64,000 nucleotides of DNA from Kitasatospora herbaricolor. Lineage in GTDB: Bacteria > Actinomycetota > Actinomycetes > Streptomycetales > Streptomycetaceae. The position numbers and the translations under genes are program-made. The stretch's first letter is position 1. The number at the start of each line of letters is the position of its first letter. Location: the NCBI RefSeq assembly GCF_030813695.1, contig NZ_JAUSVA010000002.1, forward strand, positions 620,001 through 684,000, written 5' to 3'. The notes under the pieces were generated by a model. The model ran no database searches. It was not told where the DNA came from and was given only the letters and a program-made list of their open reading frames with translations. Of the stretch, positions 34,927-42,997 are shown one piece after another.

Positions 34927-35804
34927 GGTGTGTCCGCCGCTGGTTCCTCCAGCCGGGCGCGGAGCGAGCCGAGGGTGGCGGCGAGCAGCCGGGAGACCTG
35001 CATCTGGGAGCAGTCGATCCGCTCGGCGATCTCGGACTGGGTGCAGCCGCCCCAGAAGCGCAGCATCAGGACGGTGCGTTCGCGGGGGGTGAGGTCCGCC
35101 AGCAGGGGCCGGACGGACTCGCGGAAGTCGACCAGGGTGAGGTTGCCGTCCTCGTCGCCGAGCCGGTCGAGCAGGGTGCTGCCCGTCTCGTCGTCGTGGT
35201 CGTCGTGCAGGGCGTCCAGCGAGCCGGCCCGGTAGGCGCGGCCGACACGCAGGGCGGCGTCCACGTCCGCGACGTCCAGGCCCAGGTCGGCGGCGAGCTC
35301 CTCGGGCTCCGGCGACCGGCCGAGCCGCTGTTCCAGCCGGTCGGAGCAGCGGATCACCCGCAGGTAGAGCTCCTGGAGGCCGCGCGGCACCCGGACCGGC
35401 CAGGAGGTGTCCCGGAAGAACCGCTTGATCTCGCCGGCGATGGTGGGGATCGCGTAGGTCAGGAACTCCACCCCGCGCCGGTGGTCGTAGCCGTCCACGG
35501 CCTTGATCAGGCCGACCGTGCCGACCTGCAGGATGTCGTCCGGCTCGGCGGCGCGGTGGCGGAAGCCGGCCGCGACGAAGCGCACCAGCGGCATGTTGAG
35601 CTCGATCACGGTGCCGCGCACGTAGCTGTAGGCCGCGGACCCGCGCTCCAGGCCGGCCAGCCGCTCGAAGAGCGCGTCGCTCAGCTCGCGGGCCTCGGTC
35701 TTGCCCATGGCCCGCATCTCCTGGCGGGTCGGCCGGCGGAATTCGACGGACTCCGGGGCCACGGCGGGCGGTACGAAGGTCGCAGGGGTGAGAAGGGCGG
35801 ACAC
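34923..35804 (-). CDS. RNA polymerase sigma factor, SigB/SigF/SigG family
   Basis: A 293-residue group 3 sigma factor. Region 2 contains RFVAAGFRHRAAEPDDILQVG and YAIPTIAGEIKRFFRD, region 3 follows, and region 4 ends with CTQSEIAERIDCSQMQVSRLL for -35 binding. These are hallmarks of the stress/development SigB-like class of Streptomyces. The start is GTG at 35804 with AGGGAG 6 nt upstream. It heads an operon with the orphan peptide gene and an RsbW-like kinase. Confidence 0.93.
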   Translation of the reverse strand: MSALLTPATFVPPAVAPESVEFRRPTRQEMRAMGKTEARELSDALFERLAGLERGSAAYSYVRGTVIELNMPLVRFVAAGFRHRAAEPDDILQVGTVGLIKAVDGYDHRRGVEFLTYAIPTIAGEIKRFFRDTSWPVRVPRGLQELYLRVIRCSDRLEQRLGRSPEPEELAADLGLDVADVDAALRVGRAYRAGSLDALHDDHDDETGSTLLDRLGDEDGNLTLVDFRESVRPLLADLTPRERTVLMLRFWGGCTQSEIAERIDCSQMQVSRLLAATLGSLRARLEEPAADTP

Positions 35805-36268
35805 GGAGGTCTCCCTGGGTCGTCCCCGCAGGGCATCCGCAGCGGGCTGTCAGGCGCCGAACGGCCAGGCGGGGATCGGAGGTGGGATCCGTCATACCCG
35901 GCTTCTTCAGGCAGCGGCGTCCCGGCGTGATCACGTCTTGCGCCCGGCACCGAGCCGGGCTGGAGCGGGGCAATGGCCCGAACACTCCGTTATGGCTTGA
36001 TACCCGTCATCGTCGGGGCCAATCCTCCGGGCTCGATCCGGACGACTGCGCGGCCGAAGTCCTGATGGCTGACTGCCCGACCCCACCGCGACAGCGGCGG
36101 GGGGCGGGCGACGAGGACCGACGAGGAAGCCGCGGCGTGCTGTGCCAGGGCCGGGTCGGCATTGCCGACAGCGCGGCGGGCAGCCCGCCACGGCCGCCGA
36201 AAGGTTGCTTCCCGCCGCTCCGGGCAGACGTGCGGGCGTGACCGGCCCGGGTCAGGAGGAGGCACCGG
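35805..36268. other. Divergent intergenic region, no gene seen
   Basis: 464 bp between the sigma factor operon and the HhH-GPD gene. Open frames are poor. The region should hold the promoter, perhaps autoregulated, of the sigma operon, but no GTTT...GGGTA-type box was convincing. Confidence 0.4.
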
Positions 36269-36907
36269 ATGAGCACCGAGACGCTCGCAAGGCGTCTGCT
36301 GAGGGAGTTCGGCCGGACGTACGCCGAGGAGGCGCGCATCACGCTCCGTGACGATCCGGCGCCTTTGTACCAGCTGTTGGTGCTGACAGTGCTCTGTTCG
36401 GTCCGCATCCGGGCGGACATCGCCACCGATGCCGCGCGGGAGCTGTTCGGAGCGGGGCTGCGCACGCCCCGGGCCATGGCGGCCTCCGGCTGGCAGGAGC
36501 GGGTGGACGCGCTGGGGCGCGCCCACTACGTCCGCTACGACGAGAGCACCGCGACCGCGCTGGGTGACGGTGCCGAGATGGTGCTGGACCGCTGGAAGGG
36601 CGATCTGCGGCTCCTGCGCGCACAGGCGGACGGAGACCGGACGCGACTGCGCGATCTCCTCCGGGAGTTCCCGAGGATCGGCCCGGTGGGCGCGGACATC
36701 TTCTGCCGGGAGGCCCAGTCGGTATGGCCGGAGCTCCGCCCCTTCTTCGACGACCGGACCTGCCGGACCGCGGCGGTCCTCGGGCTTCCGCACACCCCGC
36801 GTGGGCTGGGCGCCCTGGTTCATGCCGAAGATCACGCCAGGCTGGCGGCAGCGCTGGTCCGCGTCCGCCTGTCCAAGGACGCCGTCGGGAGGCTGCAGGC
36901 CGGCTGA
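36269..36907 (+). CDS. HhH-GPD (endonuclease III-like) protein without Fe-S cluster
   Basis: A 212-residue helix-hairpin-helix glycosylase-fold protein. The hairpin is FPRIGPVGADIFCREAQ, where the catalytic Lys of EndoIII (LPGVGRKTA) is replaced by Val. The later FFDDRTC may supply the conserved Asp. The C-terminal four-cysteine [4Fe-4S] motif of EndoIII is absent. This fits a monofunctional or degenerate base-excision enzyme. AGGAGG stands 9 nt before the ATG. No operon partner. Confidence 0.78.
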   Translation: MSTETLARRLLREFGRTYAEEARITLRDDPAPLYQLLVLTVLCSVRIRADIATDAARELFGAGLRTPRAMAASGWQERVDALGRAHYVRYDESTATALGDGAEMVLDRWKGDLRLLRAQADGDRTRLRDLLREFPRIGPVGADIFCREAQSVWPELRPFFDDRTCRTAAVLGLPHTPRGLGALVHAEDHARLAAALVRVRLSKDAVGRLQAG

Positions 36908-37114
36908 CCGCTGCGTCGGATCGGCGGTCGCTGATCCGCGAGCGCGTCGGTGCTGCCGGGCTTCGGCAGGGCCGGCTGCGGCTCCCCTTCGCGAGGCGCA
37001 GTCGTGGACCGGACGGAACGCCGTGCACGGGTCCGTCCGCGACCAGGACGGTTGCCGCCGCCTCGACCGGTGCAGACGACCGGCGATCCGCTCCCCGAGA
37101 ACCGGAGGTAGTGA

Positions 37115-37535
37115 CGTGCCGTGGTCGCCGGGACGAGCGGCGTCCAGACCGGTCCCGGCGCGACGGCGTTGACCCGGATCCCCTCCGGCGCCAGCTGCTG
37201 GGCCAGGCCTTGGGTGAAGGTGACGACGGCACCCTTGGCGGTGGCGTAGTCCAGCAGGTGCGGGCTCGGCCGGTACGCCCGCACGGACGCCGTGTCGATG
37301 ATGGACGCCCCCGGGCGCAGATGCGGCAGCGCCGCCTTGCACAGCAAGAAGAGGGCGTACAGGTCGGTCTTCACCACCCGGTCGAACCGGCCGGTGCTGA
37401 TCGCGGCGAGCCCCTCGGGCCGGGACATCTGGTAGGCGGCGTTGTCGACCAGATGTCCAGGCCACCGAGGGCCTCGACGGTCCGGGTGACCAGGTCCGCG
37501 CAGAACCGTTCCTCGCGGACATCGCCGGTGAGGTG
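37115..37535 (-). pseudogene. Short-chain dehydrogenase/reductase remnant
   Basis: A broken SDR gene. The fragment starts right after the stop of the F420 oxidoreductase gene with HLTGDVREERF and ALGGLDI. It then loses frame near 37455 and resumes as LVDNAAYQMSRPEG, with the catalytic YATAK motif and INAVAPGP-like RVNAVAPGPVWTPL. One base is missing at the junction. The first 60 or so residues with the TGxxxGIG cofactor loop are absent and the C-terminus stops near 37115. It cannot make a working enzyme. Confidence 0.75.
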
Positions 37536-38501
37536 TCAGAGGTCCCGGAGGGCCGGGAGCAGGGACTTCTCGGCCCATTCCAGGAACGGGCGCTGGGCGT
37601 CCCCGCCGATCTGCACCAGGGCGACCTCGGTGAACCCGGCGTCGGTGAAGGCCTTCACCGCCTCTACGAAGGGGGCGACGTCCGGGCCGCAGGGGATGGA
37701 GGCGGCGACGTCCTCGGGCGTCACGAACTTGCTCGCCGCGGCGAAGGCGCTCGGACCTGGGAGTTCGGCGTTGACCTTCCAGCCGCCGCCGAACCAGCGG
37801 AACTGCTCGTGGGCACGGGCGACGGCGGTGTCGCAGTCGGCGTCGTAGCAGACGGGGAGCTGGCCGACCCGGGGCTTTCCGGCGCCGCCGTGCCGGTCGA
37901 AGGACTCCAGCAGGGCCCGGTCCGGCTCCACCGCGATGACCAGGTCGGCGAGTTCGCCGGCGATGGCGCAGGACTGCTCGCCGGAGACGGCGATACCGAT
38001 CGGCGGGGCCGGCTCGGGAACGTCCCACAGGCGCGCGGACTCGACGTCGAAGTGCTTTCCCCGGTGGTTGACCCAGCCGCCGGCGAAGAGGTCCCGGATG
38101 ATTTTGACGGCCTCCACCAGCATCTCCTGCCGGACGTCGGCCGGCTGCCAGCCCCCGCCCACCACATGCTCGTTCAGGTTCTCACCCGAACCCAGCCCGA
38201 GCCGGAAGCGGCCTTCGGAGAGCAGTTGGACCGTCGCGGCCTTCTGTGCGACCACCGCCGGGTGGTAGCGCATGGTGGGGCAGGTGACGTAGGTCATCAG
38301 GGGGATCCGCCGGGTCGCCTGCGCCGCCGCGCCCAGGACGCTCCACACATAGGGCGCGTGCCCCTGCTCCTCCAGCCAGGGCGAGTAGTGGTCGGAGGCG
38401 ACGGAGAAGTCGAAGCCGACCTGTTCGGCCAGCACCACGTCCTCCACCAGTTGTCGCGGGCCGCAGTGCTCGCTCATCATCGTGTAGCCGATGTCAACCA
38501 T
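37536..38501 (-). CDS. LLM-class F420-dependent oxidoreductase
   Basis: A 321-residue luciferase-like TIM-barrel enzyme of the F420-dependent glucose-6-phosphate-dehydrogenase-like group. Recognisable parts are VDIGYTMMSEHCGP, ASDHYSPW, LGLGSGENLNEHV and PPIGIAVSGEQSCAIAGE. These enzymes move hydride between F420 and an alcohol or other substrate. The ATG at 38501 lacks a strong SD. A 25-bp inverted repeat 93 bp upstream may be its operator. The SDR remnant abuts its stop. Confidence 0.9.
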   Translation of the reverse strand: MVDIGYTMMSEHCGPRQLVEDVVLAEQVGFDFSVASDHYSPWLEEQGHAPYVWSVLGAAAQATRRIPLMTYVTCPTMRYHPAVVAQKAATVQLLSEGRFRLGLGSGENLNEHVVGGGWQPADVRQEMLVEAVKIIRDLFAGGWVNHRGKHFDVESARLWDVPEPAPPIGIAVSGEQSCAIAGELADLVIAVEPDRALLESFDRHGGAGKPRVGQLPVCYDADCDTAVARAHEQFRWFGGGWKVNAELPGPSAFAAASKFVTPEDVAASIPCGPDVAPFVEAVKAFTDAGFTEVALVQIGGDAQRPFLEWAEKSLLPALRDL

Positions 38502-38593
38502 GCCGGGCGCCTGCCCGGGGACGTTCCGGCCGAAACGGGACCATACGGTGGATTCCCCCTCCTCGGCCTCCCGGCGCTGGGGCGCCGTCGGTC

Positions 38594-38618
38594 ATCGTTC
38601 AGCGCGTCGCTGAACGAT
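38594..38618. promoter_or_regulatory. 25-bp inverted repeat, candidate operator
   Basis: ATCGTTCAGCG and its exact complement CGCTGAACGAT are separated by CGT. The form (11-3-11) is what a dimeric TetR-type repressor would bind. It lies upstream of the F420 oxidoreductase gene. No regulator gene is adjacent. Confidence 0.6.
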
Positions 38619-39222
38619 TGCGTGGGACAGCCGTACTTGTCAGGAGCGGGCCCCGCACCGGCGGCGGGCAGCAGTGTCCGCCGAACGGGTGGGTGGGTGT
38701 TGGCGTGTCGCAGTGCAGCGGGGCGCTCCGGGCGCGGGAGCAGGCAAGGTGTCGGTGTGTCAGAGCGTCGCAACCGTCGTCGTAGCCGTCTGCGGGCCTT
38801 GGGCCTGCCCGTCGAGTGGGTGGAGCAGCGGGCCGCACCGGAAGCCGGAAGCGGCCTGGTGCGGCCGCTGCCAGGTCCTGCCCGGCCCCGCGTGGCCCGG
38901 CCGGGGCCGGGCAGTCCCGTCGGAGGCGGGGAGAGCACTGCGGCGGCACCTGGCAGATGTTGTGCGGCCGTACGCAGTCGCGAGGTACGCAGCAGTGGCG
39001 GCGTGATCCTGTGGACGCGACACGCCCCCGGCTGTCCGGTGTGGTCGGCGCGTTGAGCGACTGGCGTCGGCGCAGCGCGTGGCGGCCGGACCTCGCGGCG
39101 TCGGCTTCTTCCTCTTCACGGGACATTTCCGGCCCCGTCGGCCTGGCCACCGACCGCGCCGGCTCCCGCCGAGGAGAGTGCCTCAGCTGCCTTCATGGCC
39201 CTGACCCCGTGCGCTCGCGGTG
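38619..39222. other. Gene-poor region
   Basis: About 600 bp without a supported gene. A plus-strand frame (GTG 38757 to 39056, 99 codons) begins with an Arg-rich SERRNRRRSRLRALGLP stretch, but codon bias is weak in its second half and no family is recognised. It could be a degraded remnant. Confidence 0.35.
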
Positions 39223-39459
39223 TCAGGGCATGGGCACGGCTTCGAGGCACGGGTGCGTGGGGCCGTACTCCGCGGGCAGCGTGAGAATCTCCGCGACGGC
39301 GCCGGTGATCCGGAATCGGTAGTTGCCGGTGGTGTCCTCGTAGACCGGCTCGTGGGCGGGGCCGAGCCGGTCGGTGCGGTGGACGATCACTGTCCGTGCT
39401 GTGGCGTGACCGCCCGGTGTGCCCGGCAGGGCGACGGCGTAACGGCGGCAAGTGTCCAT
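39223..39459 (-). CDS. Small conserved protein (possibly DUF6296)
   Basis: A 78-residue protein starting MDTCRRYAVALPGTPG and containing VYEDTTGNYRFRITGAVAEIL and a short C-terminal ECLEAVPMP-like tail. It resembles small Kitasatospora/Streptomyces proteins I recall as DUF6296. The frame is open up to 39669, but the upstream part is Pro/Arg-rich and looks non-coding, so I prefer the ATG at 39459 although no good SD is seen. Function unknown. Confidence 0.55.
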   Translation of the reverse strand: MDTCRRYAVALPGTPGGHATARTVIVHRTDRLGPAHEPVYEDTTGNYRFRITGAVAEILTLPAEYGPTHPCLEAVPMP

Positions 39460-39672
39460 GGCGTGCTGCCCGGGTGGGATGCGGGCCGGGGCGGTCACGC
39501 GCGGAGGTAGGTACTCGGACGTGCGCCCCGGTGGTGGGGCGGCTGCGGGACCCGGCCGGTGCTGTGGCCGCCGAGCGGGCGACGGGACAGCCGTCGCGGA
39601 AGGCGTTGGCAGTGGTGCCGGCGGACGGTGGCGCGGGTCGTGGCAGTCGTGAGTGGTGGCGACGGTCACGGA

Positions 39673-40119
39673 TCAAGGTGTTTCGTCGCGGTGTGCCGTG
39701 GTGACGGCGGAGAACAGGCCGGCGGTCTCGGTGAGGGCCAGCAGGTGCCGAACCTGGGGACTGGCGTCGGTGATCGTCACGGCGTGCCCCTGGGCCTGTG
39801 CCTGCAGGCGCAGGCGCAGAAGCGTGTCGAGGCCGCAGCTGTCGCAGAACTCGACGTCGGACATGTCGATGTCCAGGCCGGTGCCGCAGTGCGTCAGGGC
39901 CCGCGTGAGGACGTGACGGAGCGGGTCGGCGACGTCCATGTCGATCTCGCCCTTCAGACGCGCCCGGAGACGGTCGCCCGTGGCGGTGAAGCCGACCGTG
40001 AGTCGACCGGCCAGGCACCGGGGCGCAGGACCGTCCCAGGACGACCCGACGGCCTGGGCGTCGATGTCACCGGTGGTCGGAGCGGGGCGAAGGCGGGTGG
40101 TGCGCAGGTCCTCGGACAT
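39673..40119 (-). CDS. STAS-domain protein (anti-sigma antagonist-like)
   Basis: A 148-residue STAS protein with an extra N-terminal 40 residues. The phosphorylation site equivalent is Ser94 in EFCDSCGLD after the DIDMSDVEF strand. The start is the ATG at 40119, as GGGGAG lies 5 nt upstream; the track-like GTG at 40125 would sit inside that site. It is divergent from a MarR-like regulator. It may be regulated by one of the RsbW-like kinases and PP2C phosphatases in the region. Confidence 0.85.
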   Translation of the reverse strand: MSEDLRTTRLRPAPTTGDIDAQAVGSSWDGPAPRCLAGRLTVGFTATGDRLRARLKGEIDMDVADPLRHVLTRALTHCGTGLDIDMSDVEFCDSCGLDTLLRLRLQAQAQGHAVTITDASPQVRHLLALTETAGLFSAVTTAHRDETP

Positions 40120-40176
40120 GGTCACTCCCCGAGAAGGCTGAGGACGAAGACTCTTCCAGCATGACCCGCACCATCG

Positions 40177-40198
40177 TTCACGTCAACTGATACGTGAA
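40177..40198. promoter_or_regulatory. Inverted repeat TTCACGT-N8-ACGTGAA
   Basis: A 22-bp imperfect palindrome with perfect 7-bp arms between the divergent STAS and winged-helix genes. The site is well placed for autoregulation by the winged-helix protein and control of the STAS gene. Confidence 0.55.
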
Positions 40199-40248
40199 AC
40201 AGAATTCGTGTGTGGTGACGGGCGAATCGATGCTCCTACGATGGACAC

Positions 40249-40635
40249 ATGGCACCCGATGAAGCCGGTACGAGAAGCGGCTGGACGTTCGTGACCAATC
40301 ACGCCCGGGTGCTCGCCGCCATCGCGCGCAACCCGGGTGTCCGGCTGCGGGACATCGCCCTGGAGTCCCAGCTCACCGAACGGGCCGTCCAAGGGATAGT
40401 GACCGATCTCGAACAGGGCGGCTACCTCACCCGCGACCGCGTCGGTCGCCGCAACCACTACCGCATCACTGCCGGCACCCGGCTGCGCCACCCGGCCGAG
40501 GCCGGACTGAGCGTGGAAGCGCTCCTGGACCTGCTCGCCCCCACGCACCGCACCGACGGCCGGGGCCCCGCGACCGAGGACGACACGACCCGACCGCACG
40601 GACCGGAACACCCCGGCCGGCCCGCCGCGTCCTGA
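40249..40635 (+). CDS. MarR-like winged-helix transcriptional regulator
   Basis: A 128-residue protein with a single winged helix-turn-helix: VLAAIARNPGVRLRDIALES (helices 1-2), TERAVQGIVTDLEQGGYL (recognition helix) and DRVGRRNHYRI (wing). A Pro/Thr-rich acidic tail follows. It most likely binds the inverted repeat just upstream and regulates the divergent STAS gene and itself. No ligand domain is visible. Confidence 0.82.
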   Translation: MAPDEAGTRSGWTFVTNHARVLAAIARNPGVRLRDIALESQLTERAVQGIVTDLEQGGYLTRDRVGRRNHYRITAGTRLRHPAEAGLSVEALLDLLAPTHRTDGRGPATEDDTTRPHGPEHPGRPAAS

Positions 40636-40820
40636 GCCCGGACTCAGCGGCACACCCGCGGTTCCCTGCCGTCCCGGTCACGGACGACGACGCCGGTCCC
40701 TGACGGGGGCGGTGTCCTCCGGTCGCGGTGATGCCGGTGCCTCGGCAGCGGTCGTGGCAGCACCGGCGCCTGACGCCGGGACGCTCGAAGCGACGCCCGC
40801 TCAGCATCAAGGGGTAGCGG

Positions 40821-41228
40821 CTACTCGGCCGGTGGCAGGAGCGGTCCCAGCGGTCCCAGGTCGAGGTTGAGATCCTGCATCGTCAGGCCGTACCGGTCGC
40901 AAAGCTCGGACATCCGCTCGTGCAGGGCCATGAGCGTGACGCCCAGGTCCTCCTCCTGGTCCTCGGTGAGATCGCCGGCCTCGACACGGTGGAGCGCCTG
41001 GCGTTCCATGAGCTGTCGCAGGAGTTCGACGAGGGTGAGGACGAGCTTCATGAGGTCCCGTTCGACCGTCTCGGGGTCGGTGGTGATCCGTCGCGGGATC
41101 CGTGGCGGCGCACCGGGGCCCACCCGCGGACTGTCGCGCGGGGTGGCCGGCAGGAGGCGGAACGCGCGGGTGGCGGCCTGGGCGACCTCCCCGAAGCGGT
41201 CCGGCCGACCGGGCGGCTCGGCGGTCAT
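40821..41228 (-). CDS. gvpK: Gas vesicle protein GvpK
   Basis: A 135-residue protein. The core KLVLTLVELLRQLMERQAL, the acidic LTEDQEEDLG and the end LNLDLGPLGPLL are diagnostic of GvpK, an accessory factor for gas-vesicle assembly. The ATG at 41228 overlaps the gvpS stop (ATGA). Last gene of the gvp operon. Confidence 0.93.
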   Translation of the reverse strand: MTAEPPGRPDRFGEVAQAATRAFRLLPATPRDSPRVGPGAPPRIPRRITTDPETVERDLMKLVLTLVELLRQLMERQALHRVEAGDLTEDQEEDLGVTLMALHERMSELCDRYGLTMQDLNLDLGPLGPLLPPAE

Positions 41229-41470
41229 GGCGTTCCCGTCGACCGGCCTGGCCCGGCGCCGGGCCAGGGAGAGGGATTCTGTTCACTGATCGACACGATC
41301 AGGGCACGTAGCGAGATCCGGACGAGGTCGATGTCGGCGATGGACAGGACGAGGTCGCCGGTGAGGACGACTCCACCGCTGAGCAGGCGGTCCAGCAGGT
41401 CGATGAGGGCGACCTGCCGCTGGGGCAGGGGGTTGCCGGATCGGGCCGGGACGGCGTCCGGAGGGTTCAC
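41225..41470 (-). CDS. gvpS: Gas vesicle protein GvpS (GvpA/J-like)
   Basis: An 81-residue GvpA-family protein: VALIDLLDRLLSGGVVLTGD, then LSIADIDLVRISLRALI. It is shorter than GvpA and has the GvpJ/S-type diverged second helix. The GTG at 41470 overlaps the gvpL stop. A minor vesicle component or nucleator by analogy. Confidence 0.88.
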   Translation of the reverse strand: MNPPDAVPARSGNPLPQRQVALIDLLDRLLSGGVVLTGDLVLSIADIDLVRISLRALIVSISEQNPSPWPGAGPGRSTGTP

Positions 41471-42273
41471 GGTGCGTCCTCGTCCAGGTCGGGGAGGGTG
41501 GCGAAGGAGTAGGGCGCCCAGGGGCCCGTGACGTCGACGTGGATCCCGGAGAGGCCGTCGGCCGACTGCGTGACCTCGGTGAGGAACGCGTCGGCGTGGG
41601 CGGTGGGTACGAGGTAGGCGTCGTTGCTGACGTTCGTCCCGGGGCCCGTGGCGAGTTCGCCCTCCTGGATTCGGTGGCGGGCGCGTCGGACCGCGTAGGT
41701 CCGGGCGATCGCCTCGACGCGTTCCGCCGCCCGTTCCGCGGCCAGGTGAGCAGCGGTTCGGACGTCCTGCTCGGCACGCCGGTGGCGCAGATAGGCACGT
41801 CCCGGGCTGAGCGAAGGGTCGGGTGCGGGCGCCGCCTGGGGTGGGCTGTCGGACGCGACGTCGAGGTAGATCTTGACACCGAGTTCCACATGGCCGTCCA
41901 ACTGCTCAAGTGCGTCCAGGAGCAGGTCATGCCGGTCGTCGAGCACGGCACGCACGCGGTCGTCGTCGAGGTAGACCGTGGCCAGGCGCAGTGGGAGGAC
42001 GGTGGTGTGTGCCGCGGTGGCCTCGACGACGCGGTCGTGTGCCCGGGCGAGTGCTTCGAGCCAGTCGAGGTCCTCCAAGTGCCGGCGCAGGGCTGCCTCG
42101 CGGAAGTCGTCCTCGGGAACGAGACCGGCAACCGCCACCAGGGCGCGGTGCCGGGCAGGCGTCACGAGGTGCACCGGTGAGCCGGTGACTCCGGTGACCG
42201 CGTGCGTCGCCTCCGCCAGGGCGACGGAGTGCCGGGCGACGGCGTAGACGTAGGTGAGCGACCCGGCGGTCAT
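41467..42273 (-). CDS. gvpL: Gas vesicle protein GvpL (GvpF/L family)
   Basis: A 268-residue GvpF/L protein: YVYAVARHSV at the start, VLPLRLATVYLDDDRVRAVL in the middle and SGIHVDVTGPWAPYSFA at the end, as in the family. GvpF/L proteins act as chaperone-like accessory factors contacting GvpA. The ATG overlaps the gvpJ stop (ATGA). Confidence 0.92.
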   Translation of the reverse strand: MTAGSLTYVYAVARHSVALAEATHAVTGVTGSPVHLVTPARHRALVAVAGLVPEDDFREAALRRHLEDLDWLEALARAHDRVVEATAAHTTVLPLRLATVYLDDDRVRAVLDDRHDLLLDALEQLDGHVELGVKIYLDVASDSPPQAAPAPDPSLSPGRAYLRHRRAEQDVRTAAHLAAERAAERVEAIARTYAVRRARHRIQEGELATGPGTNVSNDAYLVPTAHADAFLTEVTQSADGLSGIHVDVTGPWAPYSFATLPDLDEDAP

Positions 42274-42704
42274 GCGTCACCTCGGGCGGGCCGGGTCGCC
42301 GGACGTTTCGGACGTGCCGTGCGACGTGGTGCGACGCCCTCCTCCGGCTCCTCGGCGGGGGGCAGGGCGGCATCGGCACGCAATGCCGCGATCTGCTCGC
42401 GCAGGCGCCGGTTCTCCTCCTCCAGCGAGGGGGCCGCACGGGCCCGGGAGGAGAGGGAAGGGTCGTGTTCCCACCAGTCGATGCCCATCTCCTTGGCCTT
42501 GTCGACCGAGGCGATGAGCAGACGCAGCTTGATGGTGAGCAGCTCGATGTCGAGGAGGTTGATCTGGATGTCGCCGGCGATGACGATGCCCTTGTCGAGG
42601 ACGCGTTCCAGGATGTCGGCGAGATTGGCGGAGGAGGGTTGGTTGTACGGCGAAGCCGATCGGGAGGGGAGGGAGCCGAGGCGGTTGGCTATGGGGTCTG
42701 TCAC
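42270..42704 (-). CDS. gvpJ: Gas vesicle protein GvpJ
   Basis: A 144-residue GvpA-family protein with LADILERVLDKGIVIAGDI and INLLDIELLTIKLRLLIASV followed by the GvpJ hallmark KEMGIDWWEHDP. The C-terminal 60 residues form an acidic then basic tail with a short coiled coil (LEEENRRLREQIAAL). The GTG at 42704 lies 31 bp after gvpG. Likely at the vesicle tip or nucleation site. Confidence 0.92.
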   Translation of the reverse strand: MTDPIANRLGSLPSRSASPYNQPSSANLADILERVLDKGIVIAGDIQINLLDIELLTIKLRLLIASVDKAKEMGIDWWEHDPSLSSRARAAPSLEEENRRLREQIAALRADAALPPAEEPEEGVAPRRTARPKRPATRPARGDA

Positions 42705-42735
42705 GGTGTGCTGCCCTCCGTTCGCGGTCGTCGGG

Positions 42736-42984
42736 TCACTGGCCGGTCTGCCGGGCGTGGGCTATCTCGTCGAGCCGGTCGAGGAGTTCGTCCTCACGGC
42801 GGTCGAAGGTCTCTTCGTCGATCTGTCCGGCCAGGAGGGCCTTCTCCAGGTCGGCGAGTTCCCGTTCGACCGGCGCGGGGTCGTAGTACTCGTTCTCGGC
42901 GGTCTCGACGACGCGTTCCAGCACCCAGAGGGTGCCGCGCACGGGTGCCAGCGGGAAGGTCAGGATCTGGGTGAGCAGGCCCAT
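42736..42984 (-). CDS. gvpG: Gas vesicle protein GvpG
   Basis: An 82-residue protein: hydrophobic LLTQILTFPLAPVRGTLWVL, then the acidic helix ELADLEKALLAGQIDEETFD with RREDELLDRL. This is the GvpG pattern; it is an assembly factor. It lies 13 bp after gvpF. Confidence 0.92.
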   Translation of the reverse strand: MGLLTQILTFPLAPVRGTLWVLERVVETAENEYYDPAPVERELADLEKALLAGQIDEETFDRREDELLDRLDEIAHARQTGQ

Positions 42985-42997
42985 GGGTTCGCGCCCT

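Noticed and set aside
34158..35930. A 590-codon plus-strand frame over the sigma factor operon
   Set aside because: Shadow of the sigma factor and RsbW-like genes on the minus strand.
38757..39056. Possible 99-codon gene starting GTG
   Set aside because: Weak codon bias after the first 35 codons, no family recognised and only a mediocre AAGG site; kept as a note in the gene-poor region.
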